From assembly GCA_036522155.1 (NCBI GenBank), contig DATDGI010000388.1, positions 1 through 13,666 of the forward strand: a stretch of DNA of 13,666 nucleotides, given 5' to 3'. Under the pieces are notes generated by a model, which was given only the letters and a program-made list of their open reading frames with translations, was not told where the DNA came from and searched no databases. The DNA is from UBA9676 sp036522155. Lineage in GTDB: Bacteria > Actinomycetota > Actinomycetes > Streptosporangiales > Streptosporangiaceae. Made by a program: the position numbers and the translations under genes. Numbering within the stretch: position 1 is the stretch's first letter; every line of letters begins with the position of its first letter. Positions 1-6,096 of this stretch are shown in pieces.

Positions 1-85
1 GGCCGGCCGCGAGATGCTCACGCAGGAATTCGGCAGTCCGGTCACGGTCCGCGTCCGAGGCGCGGATCCTGGGGTCACTGGGCAT
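1..85 (-). CDS. DUF1707 domain protein, N-terminal fragment (runs off the left edge)
   Basis: Only the first 28 codons are in the window. The translation begins MPSDPRIRASDADRDRTAEF and continues LREHLAAG. This matches the start of the DUF1707 domain, whose hallmark is an R-A-S-D-A-D-R motif followed by a helix ending in a Gly-Arg-Leu turn. The domain is typical of actinobacterial proteins, often ahead of membrane segments or a cell-envelope stress domain; what follows here is not visible. Two in-frame ATGs exist, at 91 and 85. The sequence AGGAGG (97-92) touches the first ATG but lies six bases before the second, so 85 is preferred. The start overlaps the 3' end of map by 11 nt, suggesting translational coupling. 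The function of the domain is unknown. The family call rests on motif recognition of a short fragment. Confidence 0.72.
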   Translation of the reverse strand, partial: MPSDPRIRASDADRDRTAEFLREHLAAG

Positions 86-902
86 GGGCATCCTCCTCAG
101 CTGTCGGGGCCCGGCCCGCCCGGCCCGCCCGGCCGCCGGCCGCGGTGAGCACCCTCGGCCCGGCGGCGGTGATCGCCACCGTGTGCTCGAAGTGCGCGGC
201 CGGGCCGCCGTCTTCGGTCACCACCGTCCAGCCGTCGTCGAGCAGCCGGGTGCCTGGGCGGCCGAGCACCAGCAGCGGCTCGACGGCCAGCGCCATCCCG
301 TCCGCCAGCACCGGCCCGCGGCCGCGCCGCCCGGAGTTGGGGACCGCCGGATCCATGTGCATCTCGCTCCCGATGCCGTGCCCCACGTAGTCCTCGATGA
401 TGCCGTAACCGCCCGCCGACCGGGCCGCCCGCGCCACGGCCGCCGAGATGTCGCCCACCCGGGCGCCCACCTGGGCGGCGCCCAGCCCTTGCCACAGGGC
501 CTGCTCGCACGCGGTCAGCAGGGCATCGAGTTCGGGGGCCACCTCACCCACCGGCAGCGTGACCGCCGCGTCGGCATGCCAGCCGCCGACCGCCGCACCG
601 CAGTCGATCGAGACCACATCCCCGTCCCGCAGCCGCCGCGCCGGGCTCGGGATCGCGTGCACGACCTCGTCGTTGACGCAGACACACGTGGTGGCGGGAA
701 ACCCGTGGTAGCCGAGGAAGGACGGGACCGCACCAGCGGCCCGGATCTCCTGCGCGGCCGCGGCGTCGAGGTCGGCCGTGCTGGCCCCCGGCGCCACCGC
801 GCCCGCCGCCGCGGCCAGCGCGCGGGCGACCACCTCACCCGCCTCGGCCATGGCGGCCAGTTGCGCTGCCGTCTTGACCTGAATGCCCGGCTTGCGCCTC
901 AT
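75..902 (-). CDS. map: Methionine aminopeptidase, type I
   Basis: Cytosolic metalloprotease that removes the initiator methionine from nascent proteins when the second residue is small. The 275-residue product has the pita-bread fold signature. The expected catalytic and metal-binding residues are all present: His82 (VVHAIP), Asp100 (VSIDCG), Asp111 (GWHAD), His175 (YVGHGIG), Glu208 (LAVEP) and Glu239 (HFEHT). There is no N-terminal zinc-finger extension. The last 20 or so residues form a Gly/Arg/Ala tail that looks disordered. The start is the ATG at 902, with GGAGG nine bases upstream; the frame is open to a TTG at 920, but that would add only six residues and has poorer spacing. The gene lies 54 nt after adk, the usual actinobacterial order, and its end overlaps the start of the DUF1707 gene. 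Identification is firm. Confidence 0.97.
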   Translation of the reverse strand: MRRKPGIQVKTAAQLAAMAEAGEVVARALAAAAGAVAPGASTADLDAAAAQEIRAAGAVPSFLGYHGFPATTCVCVNDEVVHAIPSPARRLRDGDVVSIDCGAAVGGWHADAAVTLPVGEVAPELDALLTACEQALWQGLGAAQVGARVGDISAAVARAARSAGGYGIIEDYVGHGIGSEMHMDPAVPNSGRRGRGPVLADGMALAVEPLLVLGRPGTRLLDDGWTVVTEDGGPAAHFEHTVAITAAGPRVLTAAGGRAGRAGRAPTAEEDAHAQ

Positions 903-956
903 CGCATCATGCCTCCGCAAGACCCCTTCACGGTACCCGCCACGGCCGGGCCGCCG

Positions 957-1610
957 TCAGTCCATATAGCGGCGCAGGGCGGACAGCGCGCGGTCGGTGA
1001 TCTCGTCCACCGGGCCGGTGGCGTCGATGCCCAGCAGGATGCCCTCGTCGGCGTAGAAGGAGACCAGCGGCGCGGTCTGCTGCTGGTACACCTCGAGCCG
1101 GTGCCGGATCGTCTCCTCCCGGTCGTCGTCGCGCTGGAACAGCTCACCGCCGCAGTCGTCGCAGGTGCCGGGGTGGGACGGCGGATCGAACGCGGTGTGC
1201 CATACCCGCCCGCACCGGCGGCAGGTGCGCCGGCCGCTGAGGCGGCGCACCACCTCGTCGTCGTCCACCACCAGTTCCAGCACCACGTCGAGCCTGGTCT
1301 CCAGGCCCGCGAGCAGCTTCTTCAGCGTCTCGGCCTGAGGGACGTTGCGGGGGAACCCGTCGAGCAGGAAGCCGGCGCCGGTGTCGTCCTCGGCCAGCCG
1401 GTCGGTCACCATCGCGATGGTGACCTCGTCCGGGACGAGGTCACCACGTTCCATGTACGCCTGGGCGCGGCGGCCGAGGGCGGTGCCGTGACTGACATTG
1501 TCGCGGAAGATATCGCCTGTCGAGATCTTCGGGATCGACAGGTGCGACGAGAGAAACTGGGCCGGGGTCCCCTTGCCCGCACCGGGGGGGCCCACGAGGA
1601 CGGCACGCAC
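957..1610 (-). CDS. adk: Adenylate kinase, long form with four-cysteine LID
   Basis: Catalyses ATP + AMP = 2 ADP in the cytosol, balancing adenine nucleotides. The 217-residue protein is of the long type. It shows the P-loop GPPGAGKGT (7-15), the AMP-site motif DGFPR (84-88) and a full LID domain. The LID carries Cys130, Cys133, Cys150 and Cys153 in two C-x2-C pairs, the zinc-binding arrangement known from the Geobacillus enzyme, so it probably binds a structural zinc. Residue 16, just after the P-loop, is Pro where Gln is usual in this family. The start is a GTG whose first base is the last base of the secY TAG stop (TAGTG), implying coupled translation with secY. A 54-nt spacer leads to map. 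Identification is firm; zinc binding is inferred from the cysteines. Confidence 0.97.
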   Translation of the reverse strand: MRAVLVGPPGAGKGTPAQFLSSHLSIPKISTGDIFRDNVSHGTALGRRAQAYMERGDLVPDEVTIAMVTDRLAEDDTGAGFLLDGFPRNVPQAETLKKLLAGLETRLDVVLELVVDDDEVVRRLSGRRTCRRCGRVWHTAFDPPSHPGTCDDCGGELFQRDDDREETIRHRLEVYQQQTAPLVSFYADEGILLGIDATGPVDEITDRALSALRRYMD

Positions 1611-2923
1611 TACCGCAGGAAACCCTCGTAATTGCGCTGCTGGAGCTGGCTTTCGATCTGCTTGACCGTGTCCAGCCCGACTCCGACCGCGATGAGGATG
1701 CTGGTGCCGCCGAACGGGAAGTTCTGGCTGGCGCCGACCAGGGCCAGCGCGATCATCGGGATGAGGGCGATGAGACCGAGGTAGACCGAACCGGGGGCGG
1801 TGAGCCGGGTGAGCACGTAGTTGAGGTATTCGGCGGTGGGGCGCCCGGGCCGGATGCCCGGGATGAACCCGCCGTACTTCTTCATGTTGTCGGCGACTTC
1901 GGTGGGGTTGAACGTGATCGCGACGTAGAAGTAGGTGAAGAAGATGATCAGCACGAAGAACGAGATCATGTAGGGCTTCGAGTCGCCCCTGACCATGTAG
2001 GTATTGATCCAGGTGTACCAGGACTGCGGGTGCTTCTGGTTCCCGAAGACGCTGGCGGCCAGCTGCGGGATGTAGAGCAGCGAGGAGGCGAAGATGACCG
2101 GGATGACGCCGGCCTGATTGACCTTCATCGGGATATACGTCGAGGTGCCGCCGTACATCTTGCGGCCAACCATGCGTTTGGCGTACTGCACCGGTATCCG
2201 GCGCTGGGCCTGTTCCATGAAGACCACGAAGGCCACGATGGCGATGCCCACCGCCAGCACGACGCCGAACACGAACCCGTGCCGGGACTTGTAGATGTTC
2301 AGCATCTCACCCGGGATGACCGCGATGACCTGGGTGAAGATCAGCAGCGACATGCCGTTCCCCACGCCCCGGTCGGTGATCAGCTCAGCCAGCCACATGA
2401 TGACAGCGGTGCCCGCGGTCATGCAGATCACCATCGTGCTGACGGTGAAGATGGAGGAGTTCGGGATCAGGGTCGCCGTGCAGCCGACACTGCTGAACAG
2501 GCCGCCCGACCGGGCCAGCGCCACGATCGCGGTCGACTGGAGGATGGCCAGGCCAACGGTCAGGTACCGGGTGTACTGGGTGATCTTGGTCTGGCCGGTC
2601 TGCCCTTCCTGCCGCAGGGCCTCAAGCCGGGGAATGACCACGGCCAGCAACTGCAGGATGATGCTGGCGGTGATGTAGGGCATGATCCCCAGCGCGAACA
2701 CCGACAGCTTGAACAGGGCGCCACCGCTGAACAGGTTGACCAGCGCGAACACGCTACCGCCGGTGGTGCTGGCCTTCCCGATGCACTCGTTGACCGCCTT
2801 CTCCGAGATGCCCGGGGTGGGCAGTGCCGCGCCAAGCCGGAAGACGCCAATGATGAAGAGGGTGAAAAGCAGCTTCCGGCGCAGGTCCGGAGTCCGGAAC
2901 GCCCGGAGGAACGCGGTCAGCAT
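1610..2923 (-). CDS. secY: Preprotein translocase subunit SecY
   Basis: Channel-forming subunit of the SecYEG translocon in the cytoplasmic membrane; it passes unfolded preproteins driven by SecA and inserts membrane proteins with the ribosome. The product has 437 residues, the normal length, and about ten hydrophobic segments (near 18-35, 72-97, 118-137, 158-180, 189-206, 216-236, 272-290, 318-338, 378-398 and 405-418). The cytosolic loops that contact SecA and the ribosome carry RRIPVQYAKR (241-250) and the conserved IRPGRPT (357-363). The C-terminus, with DTVKQIESQLQQRNYEG, is family-typical. The start ATG at 2923 has GAGGA seven bases upstream. The gene follows the largest gap in the window (175 nt), which may hold its own promoter, and its stop is shared with the adk start. 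Confidence 0.98.
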   Translation of the reverse strand: MLTAFLRAFRTPDLRRKLLFTLFIIGVFRLGAALPTPGISEKAVNECIGKASTTGGSVFALVNLFSGGALFKLSVFALGIMPYITASIILQLLAVVIPRLEALRQEGQTGQTKITQYTRYLTVGLAILQSTAIVALARSGGLFSSVGCTATLIPNSSIFTVSTMVICMTAGTAVIMWLAELITDRGVGNGMSLLIFTQVIAVIPGEMLNIYKSRHGFVFGVVLAVGIAIVAFVVFMEQAQRRIPVQYAKRMVGRKMYGGTSTYIPMKVNQAGVIPVIFASSLLYIPQLAASVFGNQKHPQSWYTWINTYMVRGDSKPYMISFFVLIIFFTYFYVAITFNPTEVADNMKKYGGFIPGIRPGRPTAEYLNYVLTRLTAPGSVYLGLIALIPMIALALVGASQNFPFGGTSILIAVGVGLDTVKQIESQLQQRNYEGFLR

Positions 2924-2974
2924 ACGCCGTCCTCAGATCGAAGGGGCAACGCAGGAATCCGGTGTGACCGCCGC

Positions 2975-3003
2975 AGTGTAACGCGCTCGCTGCACTGTGA
3001 CAG
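2975..3003 (-). promoter_or_regulatory. Candidate sigma-70-type promoter for secY-adk-map
   Basis: In the 175-nt gap before secY, reading the minus strand, CTGTCA (3003-2998) is followed after 17 bases by TACACT (2980-2975). These match four of six bases of the -35 consensus and the TAnnnT core of the -10 element. Transcription would begin near 2968, giving a leader of about 45 nt that contains the secY ribosome-binding site. This is a pattern match made by eye. Support comes from the unusual gap size and from the hairpin just upstream, not from expression data. Confidence 0.38.
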
Positions 3004-3038
3004 CCAGCCCGCGGTGGGGGCAGCGGCGCAAGCCGCCG

Positions 3039-3060
3039 GGGAAGCCACGGCGGGCTTCCC
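3039..3060 (-). terminator. Stem-loop after rplO, possible weak terminator
   Basis: An 8-bp perfect stem (GGGAAGCC paired with GGCTTCCC, positions 3039-3046 and 3053-3060) with a six-base loop sits 39 nt downstream of the rplO stop and upstream of the candidate secY promoter. No T-tract follows on the transcript strand. It may therefore be a U-less actinobacterial terminator, an mRNA-end stabilising hairpin, or an attenuator giving partial read-through into secY. Confidence 0.4.
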
Positions 3061-3098
3061 GGGTGCGGGGCGGCTGGTGCTCACTTTTCGGCGGCTTC

Positions 3099-3557
3099 CT
3101 ACAGTTGCGTGACGGTTCCCCCGGCTGCGGTGATCTTCTCCTTCGCGGTCGCGGAGAAGGCATGCGCGCTCACCCGCCACGCCGCTCCCGCCTCACCGTT
3201 GCCCAGCACCTTGACCGGCTCGCCGGCCCGGACGGCGCCCTTGGCGGCCAGGCTCTCCGGGGTGACGTCGCCGCCCTCGGGGTACAGCTCGGTGAGCCGC
3301 CCCGTGTTCACGACCTGGTAAACGGTCTTGAACCGGGCGTTGGAGAAGCCCTTCAGCTTCGGCACCCGGCGGTGCAGCGGCATCTGGCCGCCCTCGAAGG
3401 CCTCCGGCATCTGGCCCCGGGCCTTGGTGCCCTTGGTGCCACGGCCGGCCGTCTTGCCCTTGGATCCCTCACCGCGGCCCACCCGGGTCCGCGCGGTGCG
3501 CGCGCCCGGCGCCGGCCGCAAATGGTGGATCTTCAGGCCCTTGCCCGCGCCCGCCAT
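3099..3557 (-). CDS. rplO: 50S ribosomal protein L15 (uL15)
   Basis: Late-assembly protein of the large subunit that binds 23S rRNA and bridges several domains. The 152-residue sequence starts MAGAGKGLKIHHLRPAPGAR. It has the typical glycine- and basic-rich N-terminal half (GRGEGSKGKTAGRGTKGTKAR), which threads into rRNA as an extended arm, and then the globular domain with the FEGGQMPLHRRVPKLKGF motif. Length and order match family members. The ATG at 3557 lies two bases after the rpmD stop, so translation is probably coupled. This is the last ribosomal protein gene of the spc block here; a 175-nt gap separates it from secY. Confidence 0.98.
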   Translation of the reverse strand: MAGAGKGLKIHHLRPAPGARTARTRVGRGEGSKGKTAGRGTKGTKARGQMPEAFEGGQMPLHRRVPKLKGFSNARFKTVYQVVNTGRLTELYPEGGDVTPESLAAKGAVRAGEPVKVLGNGEAGAAWRVSAHAFSATAKEKITAAGGTVTQL

Positions 3558-3559
3558 CG

Positions 3560-3742
3560 TCAGTCCACCTCCTCGACGGTGACCAGGTGGCGCACCGCCG
3601 CGATCATGCCCCGGAACTCGGGCCGGTCTTCCTTGATGACCACGTGCCCGATCCGCTTCAGGCCCAGCGAGCGCAGCGAGGCCCGCTGCCGGGCGGTGCC
3701 GCCGATCCGGGACTTGGTCTGGGTTACCTTCAACTGTGCCAT
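3560..3742 (-). CDS. rpmD: 50S ribosomal protein L30 (uL30)
   Basis: Small large-subunit protein of 60 residues, the normal size for a bacterial L30. It starts MAQLKVTQTKSRIGG and contains the ferredoxin-like core motif LRSLGLKRIGHVV, ending in the VRHLVTVEEVD strand. The frame stays open upstream to 3847, but that extension is the rpsE coding region in another frame, so the ATG at 3742 is chosen. GGGAG stands six bases before it. The gene lies 13 nt after rpsE and two bases before rplO. L30 is not universal in bacteria but is usual in Actinobacteria. Confidence 0.97.
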   Translation of the reverse strand: MAQLKVTQTKSRIGGTARQRASLRSLGLKRIGHVVIKEDRPEFRGMIAAVRHLVTVEEVD

Positions 3743-3755
3743 CGCCTGCTCCCGG

Positions 3756-4385
3756 TCAGCTGTTGCCCGATGCGGCGCCGGCGGCCGCGGCCGCCGCGCG
3801 AGCGCGCAGCATCGCCGCGGGCGCGACGTCCTCGATCGGCAGGCCACGCCGGGCCGCGATCTCCTCCGGGCGGTTGAGGCTCTTCAGCGCGGCCACGGTC
3901 GCGTGCACCACGTTGATCGGATTGGAGGAACCCAGCGACCGCGAAAGCACGTCGTGGATGCCTGCGCACTCCAGCACGGCGCGCACCGGCCCGCCCGCGA
4001 TGACCCCGGTACCCGGGCTCGCGGGCTTCAGCAGCACCACGCCGGCGGCCTCCTCGCCCTGCACCGTGTGCGGGATGGTGCCGCCGATCCGGGGCACGCG
4101 GAAGAAGGACTTCTTGGCCGCCTCCACGCCCTTGGCGATCGCGGCCGGCACCTCCTTGGCCTTGCCATAGCCGACGCCGACCATGCCGTTCCCGTCACCG
4201 ACGACGACCAGGGCGGTGAAGCTGAACCGCCGGCCGCCCTGCACCACCTTGGCGACACGGTTGATGGTCACCACGCGCTCCAGGTAGGCGGTGCCCTTCT
4301 CGGCGCCGCCCCGGCGGTCCTCCCGGCGCTCCCGCCGCTCGCCACCAGCACCGCCGCCGCTGCCGCGGCGCGGAGTTGCTGCCAT
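3756..4385 (-). CDS. rpsE: 30S ribosomal protein S5 (uS5)
   Basis: Small-subunit protein at the mRNA entry side and near the decoding region; it contributes to fidelity, mRNA unwinding and spectinomycin response. The 209-residue product starts with a Gly/Arg/Glu-rich arm (about 1-32), then the S5 N-terminal RNA-binding domain (INRVAKVVQGGRRFSF, 41-56; GYGKAKEVPAAI, 72-83) and the C-terminal ribosomal fold containing GSSNPINVVHATVAAL (152-167). An Ala-rich tail follows residue 190. The E. coli protein is about 167 residues, so the extra length lies in the two ends, a common actinobacterial trait. The ATG at 4385 is chosen because AAGGA precedes it by seven bases and homology begins soon after; the upstream open frame is a shadow of rplR. 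Confidence 0.97.
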   Translation of the reverse strand: MAATPRRGSGGGAGGERRERREDRRGGAEKGTAYLERVVTINRVAKVVQGGRRFSFTALVVVGDGNGMVGVGYGKAKEVPAAIAKGVEAAKKSFFRVPRIGGTIPHTVQGEEAAGVVLLKPASPGTGVIAGGPVRAVLECAGIHDVLSRSLGSSNPINVVHATVAALKSLNRPEEIAARRGLPIEDVAPAAMLRARAAAAAAGAASGNS

Positions 4386-4404
4386 CAGATCGTCCTTCCA
4401 TTGT

Positions 4405-4433
4405 GGGCCCGGGGGGACGGCCCCCCAGAGCCC
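4405..4433 (-). other. Strong GC stem-loop between rplR and rpsE
   Basis: Within the 70-nt rplR-rpsE gap, six G pair with six C (4411-4416 with 4421-4426, loop of four). Three more G-C pairs are possible outside this (4405-4407 with 4431-4433). No U-tract follows on the transcript. It ends about 20 bases before the rpsE start codon, leaving the rpsE ribosome-binding site free. It may pause polymerase, mark an RNA processing point or insulate rpsE initiation; none of this is shown by sequence. Confidence 0.5.
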
Positions 4434-4455
4434 GCGCGGGCGCGGGTCACAGTCG

Positions 4456-4842
4456 TCACAGCGCCAGCCCGCCTTCCCGGGCGCCGTCGGCCAGGGCCGC
4501 GATCCGCCCGTGGTAGGCATGGCCACCGCGGTCGAACACCGCGGCGCCGACCCCGGCGTCGGCGGCCCGGCGGGCCAGCAGCTCACCGACCCGCTTCGCC
4601 TTGGCCGTCTTGTCGCCGCCGCCACCACGAATGCCGCTGTCCAGAGTAGACGCCGCTGCGAGCGTCCGGCCCGCGCCGTCGTCCACGAGCTGGGCGAAGA
4701 TGTTCCGGGCCGACCGGGTGACGGCCAGCCGCGGGCGGGCGGCGGTACCGCTGACCTTCTTGCGGACCCGCAAATGCCGCCGGGCCCGCGAGGCGGTCCG
4801 CGCGGTCGTGTGCCCGCGTCCCTTGGTCCTGCTTGCTGACAT
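4456..4842 (-). CDS. rplR: 50S ribosomal protein L18 (uL18)
   Basis: Binds 5S rRNA and, with L5 (and L25/CTC in some bacteria), anchors it in the central protuberance. The product has 128 residues, the usual length. A basic N-terminus (ASRARRHLRVRKKVSGTA, near 18-35) is followed by RPRLAVTRSARNIFAQLVDD, the characteristic L18 strand-helix segment, and by the conserved end motif VFDRGGHAYHGRIAALADGA. The ATG at 4842 lies three bases after the rplF stop, with GGAAG about six bases upstream inside rplF. A 70-nt gap carrying a GC hairpin follows before rpsE. Confidence 0.97.
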   Translation of the reverse strand: MSASRTKGRGHTTARTASRARRHLRVRKKVSGTAARPRLAVTRSARNIFAQLVDDGAGRTLAAASTLDSGIRGGGGDKTAKAKRVGELLARRAADAGVGAAVFDRGGHAYHGRIAALADGAREGGLAL

Positions 4843-4845
4843 GTC

Positions 4846-5382
4846 CTACTTCCCAGCCTTCCCGACCTTGCGCCGGATCTGCTCGCCCTGGTACCGCACG
4901 CCCTTGCCCTTGTACGGGTCGGGCTTGCGGAGCTTGCGGATATTGGCGGCGACCTCGCCCACCTGCTGCTTGTCGATGCCCTCGACCACCAGCCTGGTGG
5001 GGGTCTCCACCCGCAGCGTGATGCCTTCCGGCGCGGTGACGGTGACCGGGTGGCTGTAGCCGAGCGAGAACTCCAGGTCGCCGCCCCTGGCCTGGACCCG
5101 GTACCCGACGCCGACGATCTCCAGGGTCTTGCGGTAGCCCTCGGTCACCCCAGTCACCATGTTCGCGACCAGCGTCCGGGACAGGCCGTGCAGCGCCCGC
5201 ACCTGGCCCTCGTCACTCGGCCGAGTGACGGTGATGGCGCCGTCGCTCTGGCTGACCTCGATGGGCTCGGCGATCGTCAGCGACAGCTTTCCCTTGGGCC
5301 CGGTGACGGTGACCTCGCGCCCGTCGATGGTGACATCGACCCCGCTGGGGACGGTCACCGGCATGCGTCCGATCCGTGACAT
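4846..5382 (-). CDS. rplF: 50S ribosomal protein L6 (uL6)
   Basis: Large-subunit protein near the GTPase-associated centre and sarcin-ricin loop, two similar alpha/beta domains. The 178-residue sequence begins MSRIGRMPVTVPSGV, a near-universal L6 start, and has the internal segment GLSRTLVANMVTGVTEGY between the domains. It ends with the diagnostic PDPYKGKGVRYQGEQIRRK motif. Length matches the family. The ATG at 5382 has a strong GAGGAGA five bases upstream; that site is formed by the rpsH stop codon and the short 10-nt spacer, so initiation probably depends on ribosomes finishing rpsH. Confidence 0.98.
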   Translation of the reverse strand: MSRIGRMPVTVPSGVDVTIDGREVTVTGPKGKLSLTIAEPIEVSQSDGAITVTRPSDEGQVRALHGLSRTLVANMVTGVTEGYRKTLEIVGVGYRVQARGGDLEFSLGYSHPVTVTAPEGITLRVETPTRLVVEGIDKQQVGEVAANIRKLRKPDPYKGKGVRYQGEQIRRKVGKAGK

Positions 5383-5392
5383 CGCCGTCTCC

Positions 5393-5791
5393 TCACCAGA
5401 CGTAGGCGAGGACTTCCCCGCCCACGCCCCGCTTGACCGCCTGCCGGTCGGTCATCAGGCCACCGGAGGTGGAGATGATGGCGATGCCGAGCCCGCCCAG
5501 CACCCGCGGCAGGTTGTCCTTCTTCGCGTACACCCGCAGCCCGGGCTTGGATACCCGCTTGAGTCCCGCGATCGACCGCTCCCGGGTCGGCCCGTACTTG
5601 AGCGAGACAATGAGGTTCTTGCCGACCTCGGCGTCTTCCACCCGCCAGCCCGCGATGTAGCCCTCGCGCTGGAGGATCTCCGCGATGTGGACCTTGATCG
5701 TGGAATAGGGCATGCCCACCGTGTCGTGGTAGGCCGCATTGGCGTTACGCAGACGGGTCAGCATGTCTGCGATCGGGTCGGTCATTGTCAT
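5393..5791 (-). CDS. rpsH: 30S ribosomal protein S8 (uS8)
   Basis: Primary binder of the 16S rRNA central domain. In E. coli S8 also represses translation of the spc operon by binding its mRNA near the L5 start; whether that happens here is unknown. The product has 132 residues, starts MTMTDPIADMLTRLRNANAA and carries the C-terminal RNA-binding signature ISTSGGLMTDRQA. Two ATGs (5791 and 5785) stand two codons apart; the first gives the usual length and register with family members, and GAGGAGG is found 11 bases before it. Upstream is the 115-nt gap with several hairpins, the second largest in the window. Confidence 0.97.
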   Translation of the reverse strand: MTMTDPIADMLTRLRNANAAYHDTVGMPYSTIKVHIAEILQREGYIAGWRVEDAEVGKNLIVSLKYGPTRERSIAGLKRVSKPGLRVYAKKDNLPRVLGGLGIAIISTSGGLMTDRQAVKRGVGGEVLAYVW

Positions 5792-5845
5792 GGCCTGGTG
5801 GCCCTCCTCGCCGTGGTTTCCCTGCGGACCTGCGGCGTGGTCAGT

Positions 5846-5862
5846 GGGCGCCGGCGGCGCCC
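5846..5862 (-). other. Perfect stem-loop in the rpsN-rpsH gap
   Basis: Seven perfect pairs (GGGCGCC with GGCGCCC, 5846-5852 and 5856-5862) and a three-base loop. It stands about 45 nt downstream of the rpsN stop on the transcript and about 35 nt before the rpsH ribosome-binding site. No U-tract follows. The role is unknown; together with the neighbouring alternative hairpins it could be an attenuator, a protein-binding site or an RNA processing signal. Confidence 0.5.
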
Positions 5863-5875
5863 AGGTTGGTTCGGT

Positions 5876-5899
5876 GCCCGGGTCACCCCGGGCGGGGTG
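5876..5899 (-). promoter_or_regulatory. Two mutually exclusive hairpins before rpsH
   Basis: On the transcript strand CACCCC (5899-5894) can pair with GGGGTG (5889-5884), loop of four. The overlapping GCCCGGG (5893-5887) can instead pair with CCCGGGC (5882-5876), also with a loop of four. The two structures share bases and cannot form together, which is the layout of a conformational switch. GC-rich DNA makes such pairings easily by chance, so a regulatory role is only a suggestion. Confidence 0.35.
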
Positions 5900-5906
5900 C
5901 TGGCGG

Positions 5907-6092
5907 TTACCAGCTGGACTTGGTGATGCCGGGCAGTTCCCCCCGGTGGGCCATGGACCGGAAGCAGATCCGGCATAGCCCGAACCGGCGGTACACCGCC
6001 CGTGGGCGCCCGCATCGCGTGCACCGCGTGTACTTCCGCACCTTGAACTTCGGCGTGCGGTTGGTCTTGGCGATCAGCGCCTTCTTCGCCAC
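5907..6092 (-). CDS. rpsN: 30S ribosomal protein S14, zinc-binding type Z (uS14)
   Basis: Small-subunit head protein needed late in 30S assembly. It is the short form of 61 residues with four cysteines in two C-x2-C pairs (Cys24, Cys27, Cys40, Cys43) that bind structural zinc. The start MAKKALIAKTNRTPKF and end GELPGITKSSW are typical of type Z S14. Some Actinobacteria also carry a longer cysteine-free paralogue elsewhere that is induced under zinc limitation; none is seen in this window. The start is a GTG at 6092, four bases after the rplE stop, with GGAGAA eight bases upstream. The stop is TAA. The gene is also named rpsZ in some annotations. A structured 115-nt gap follows. Confidence 0.98.
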   Translation of the reverse strand: MAKKALIAKTNRTPKFKVRKYTRCTRCGRPRAVYRRFGLCRICFRSMAHRGELPGITKSSW

Positions 6093-6096
6093 TTGG

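Noticed and set aside
942..957. Small stem-loop between adk and map
   Set aside because: Only five pairs with a six-base loop, overlapping the adk stop; expected by chance in such GC-rich DNA.
84..1631. Open frame of 515 codons on the plus strand
   Set aside because: It is antisense to map and adk, which have complete catalytic motifs. Long antisense open frames are expected in DNA with GC-rich third positions; the translation is Arg/Pro/His-rich and resembles no family.
2997..4649. Open frame of 550 codons on the plus strand
   Set aside because: It lies opposite rplO, rpmD, rpsE and part of rplR. The protein is low-complexity with no recognisable domain and no good ribosome-binding site.
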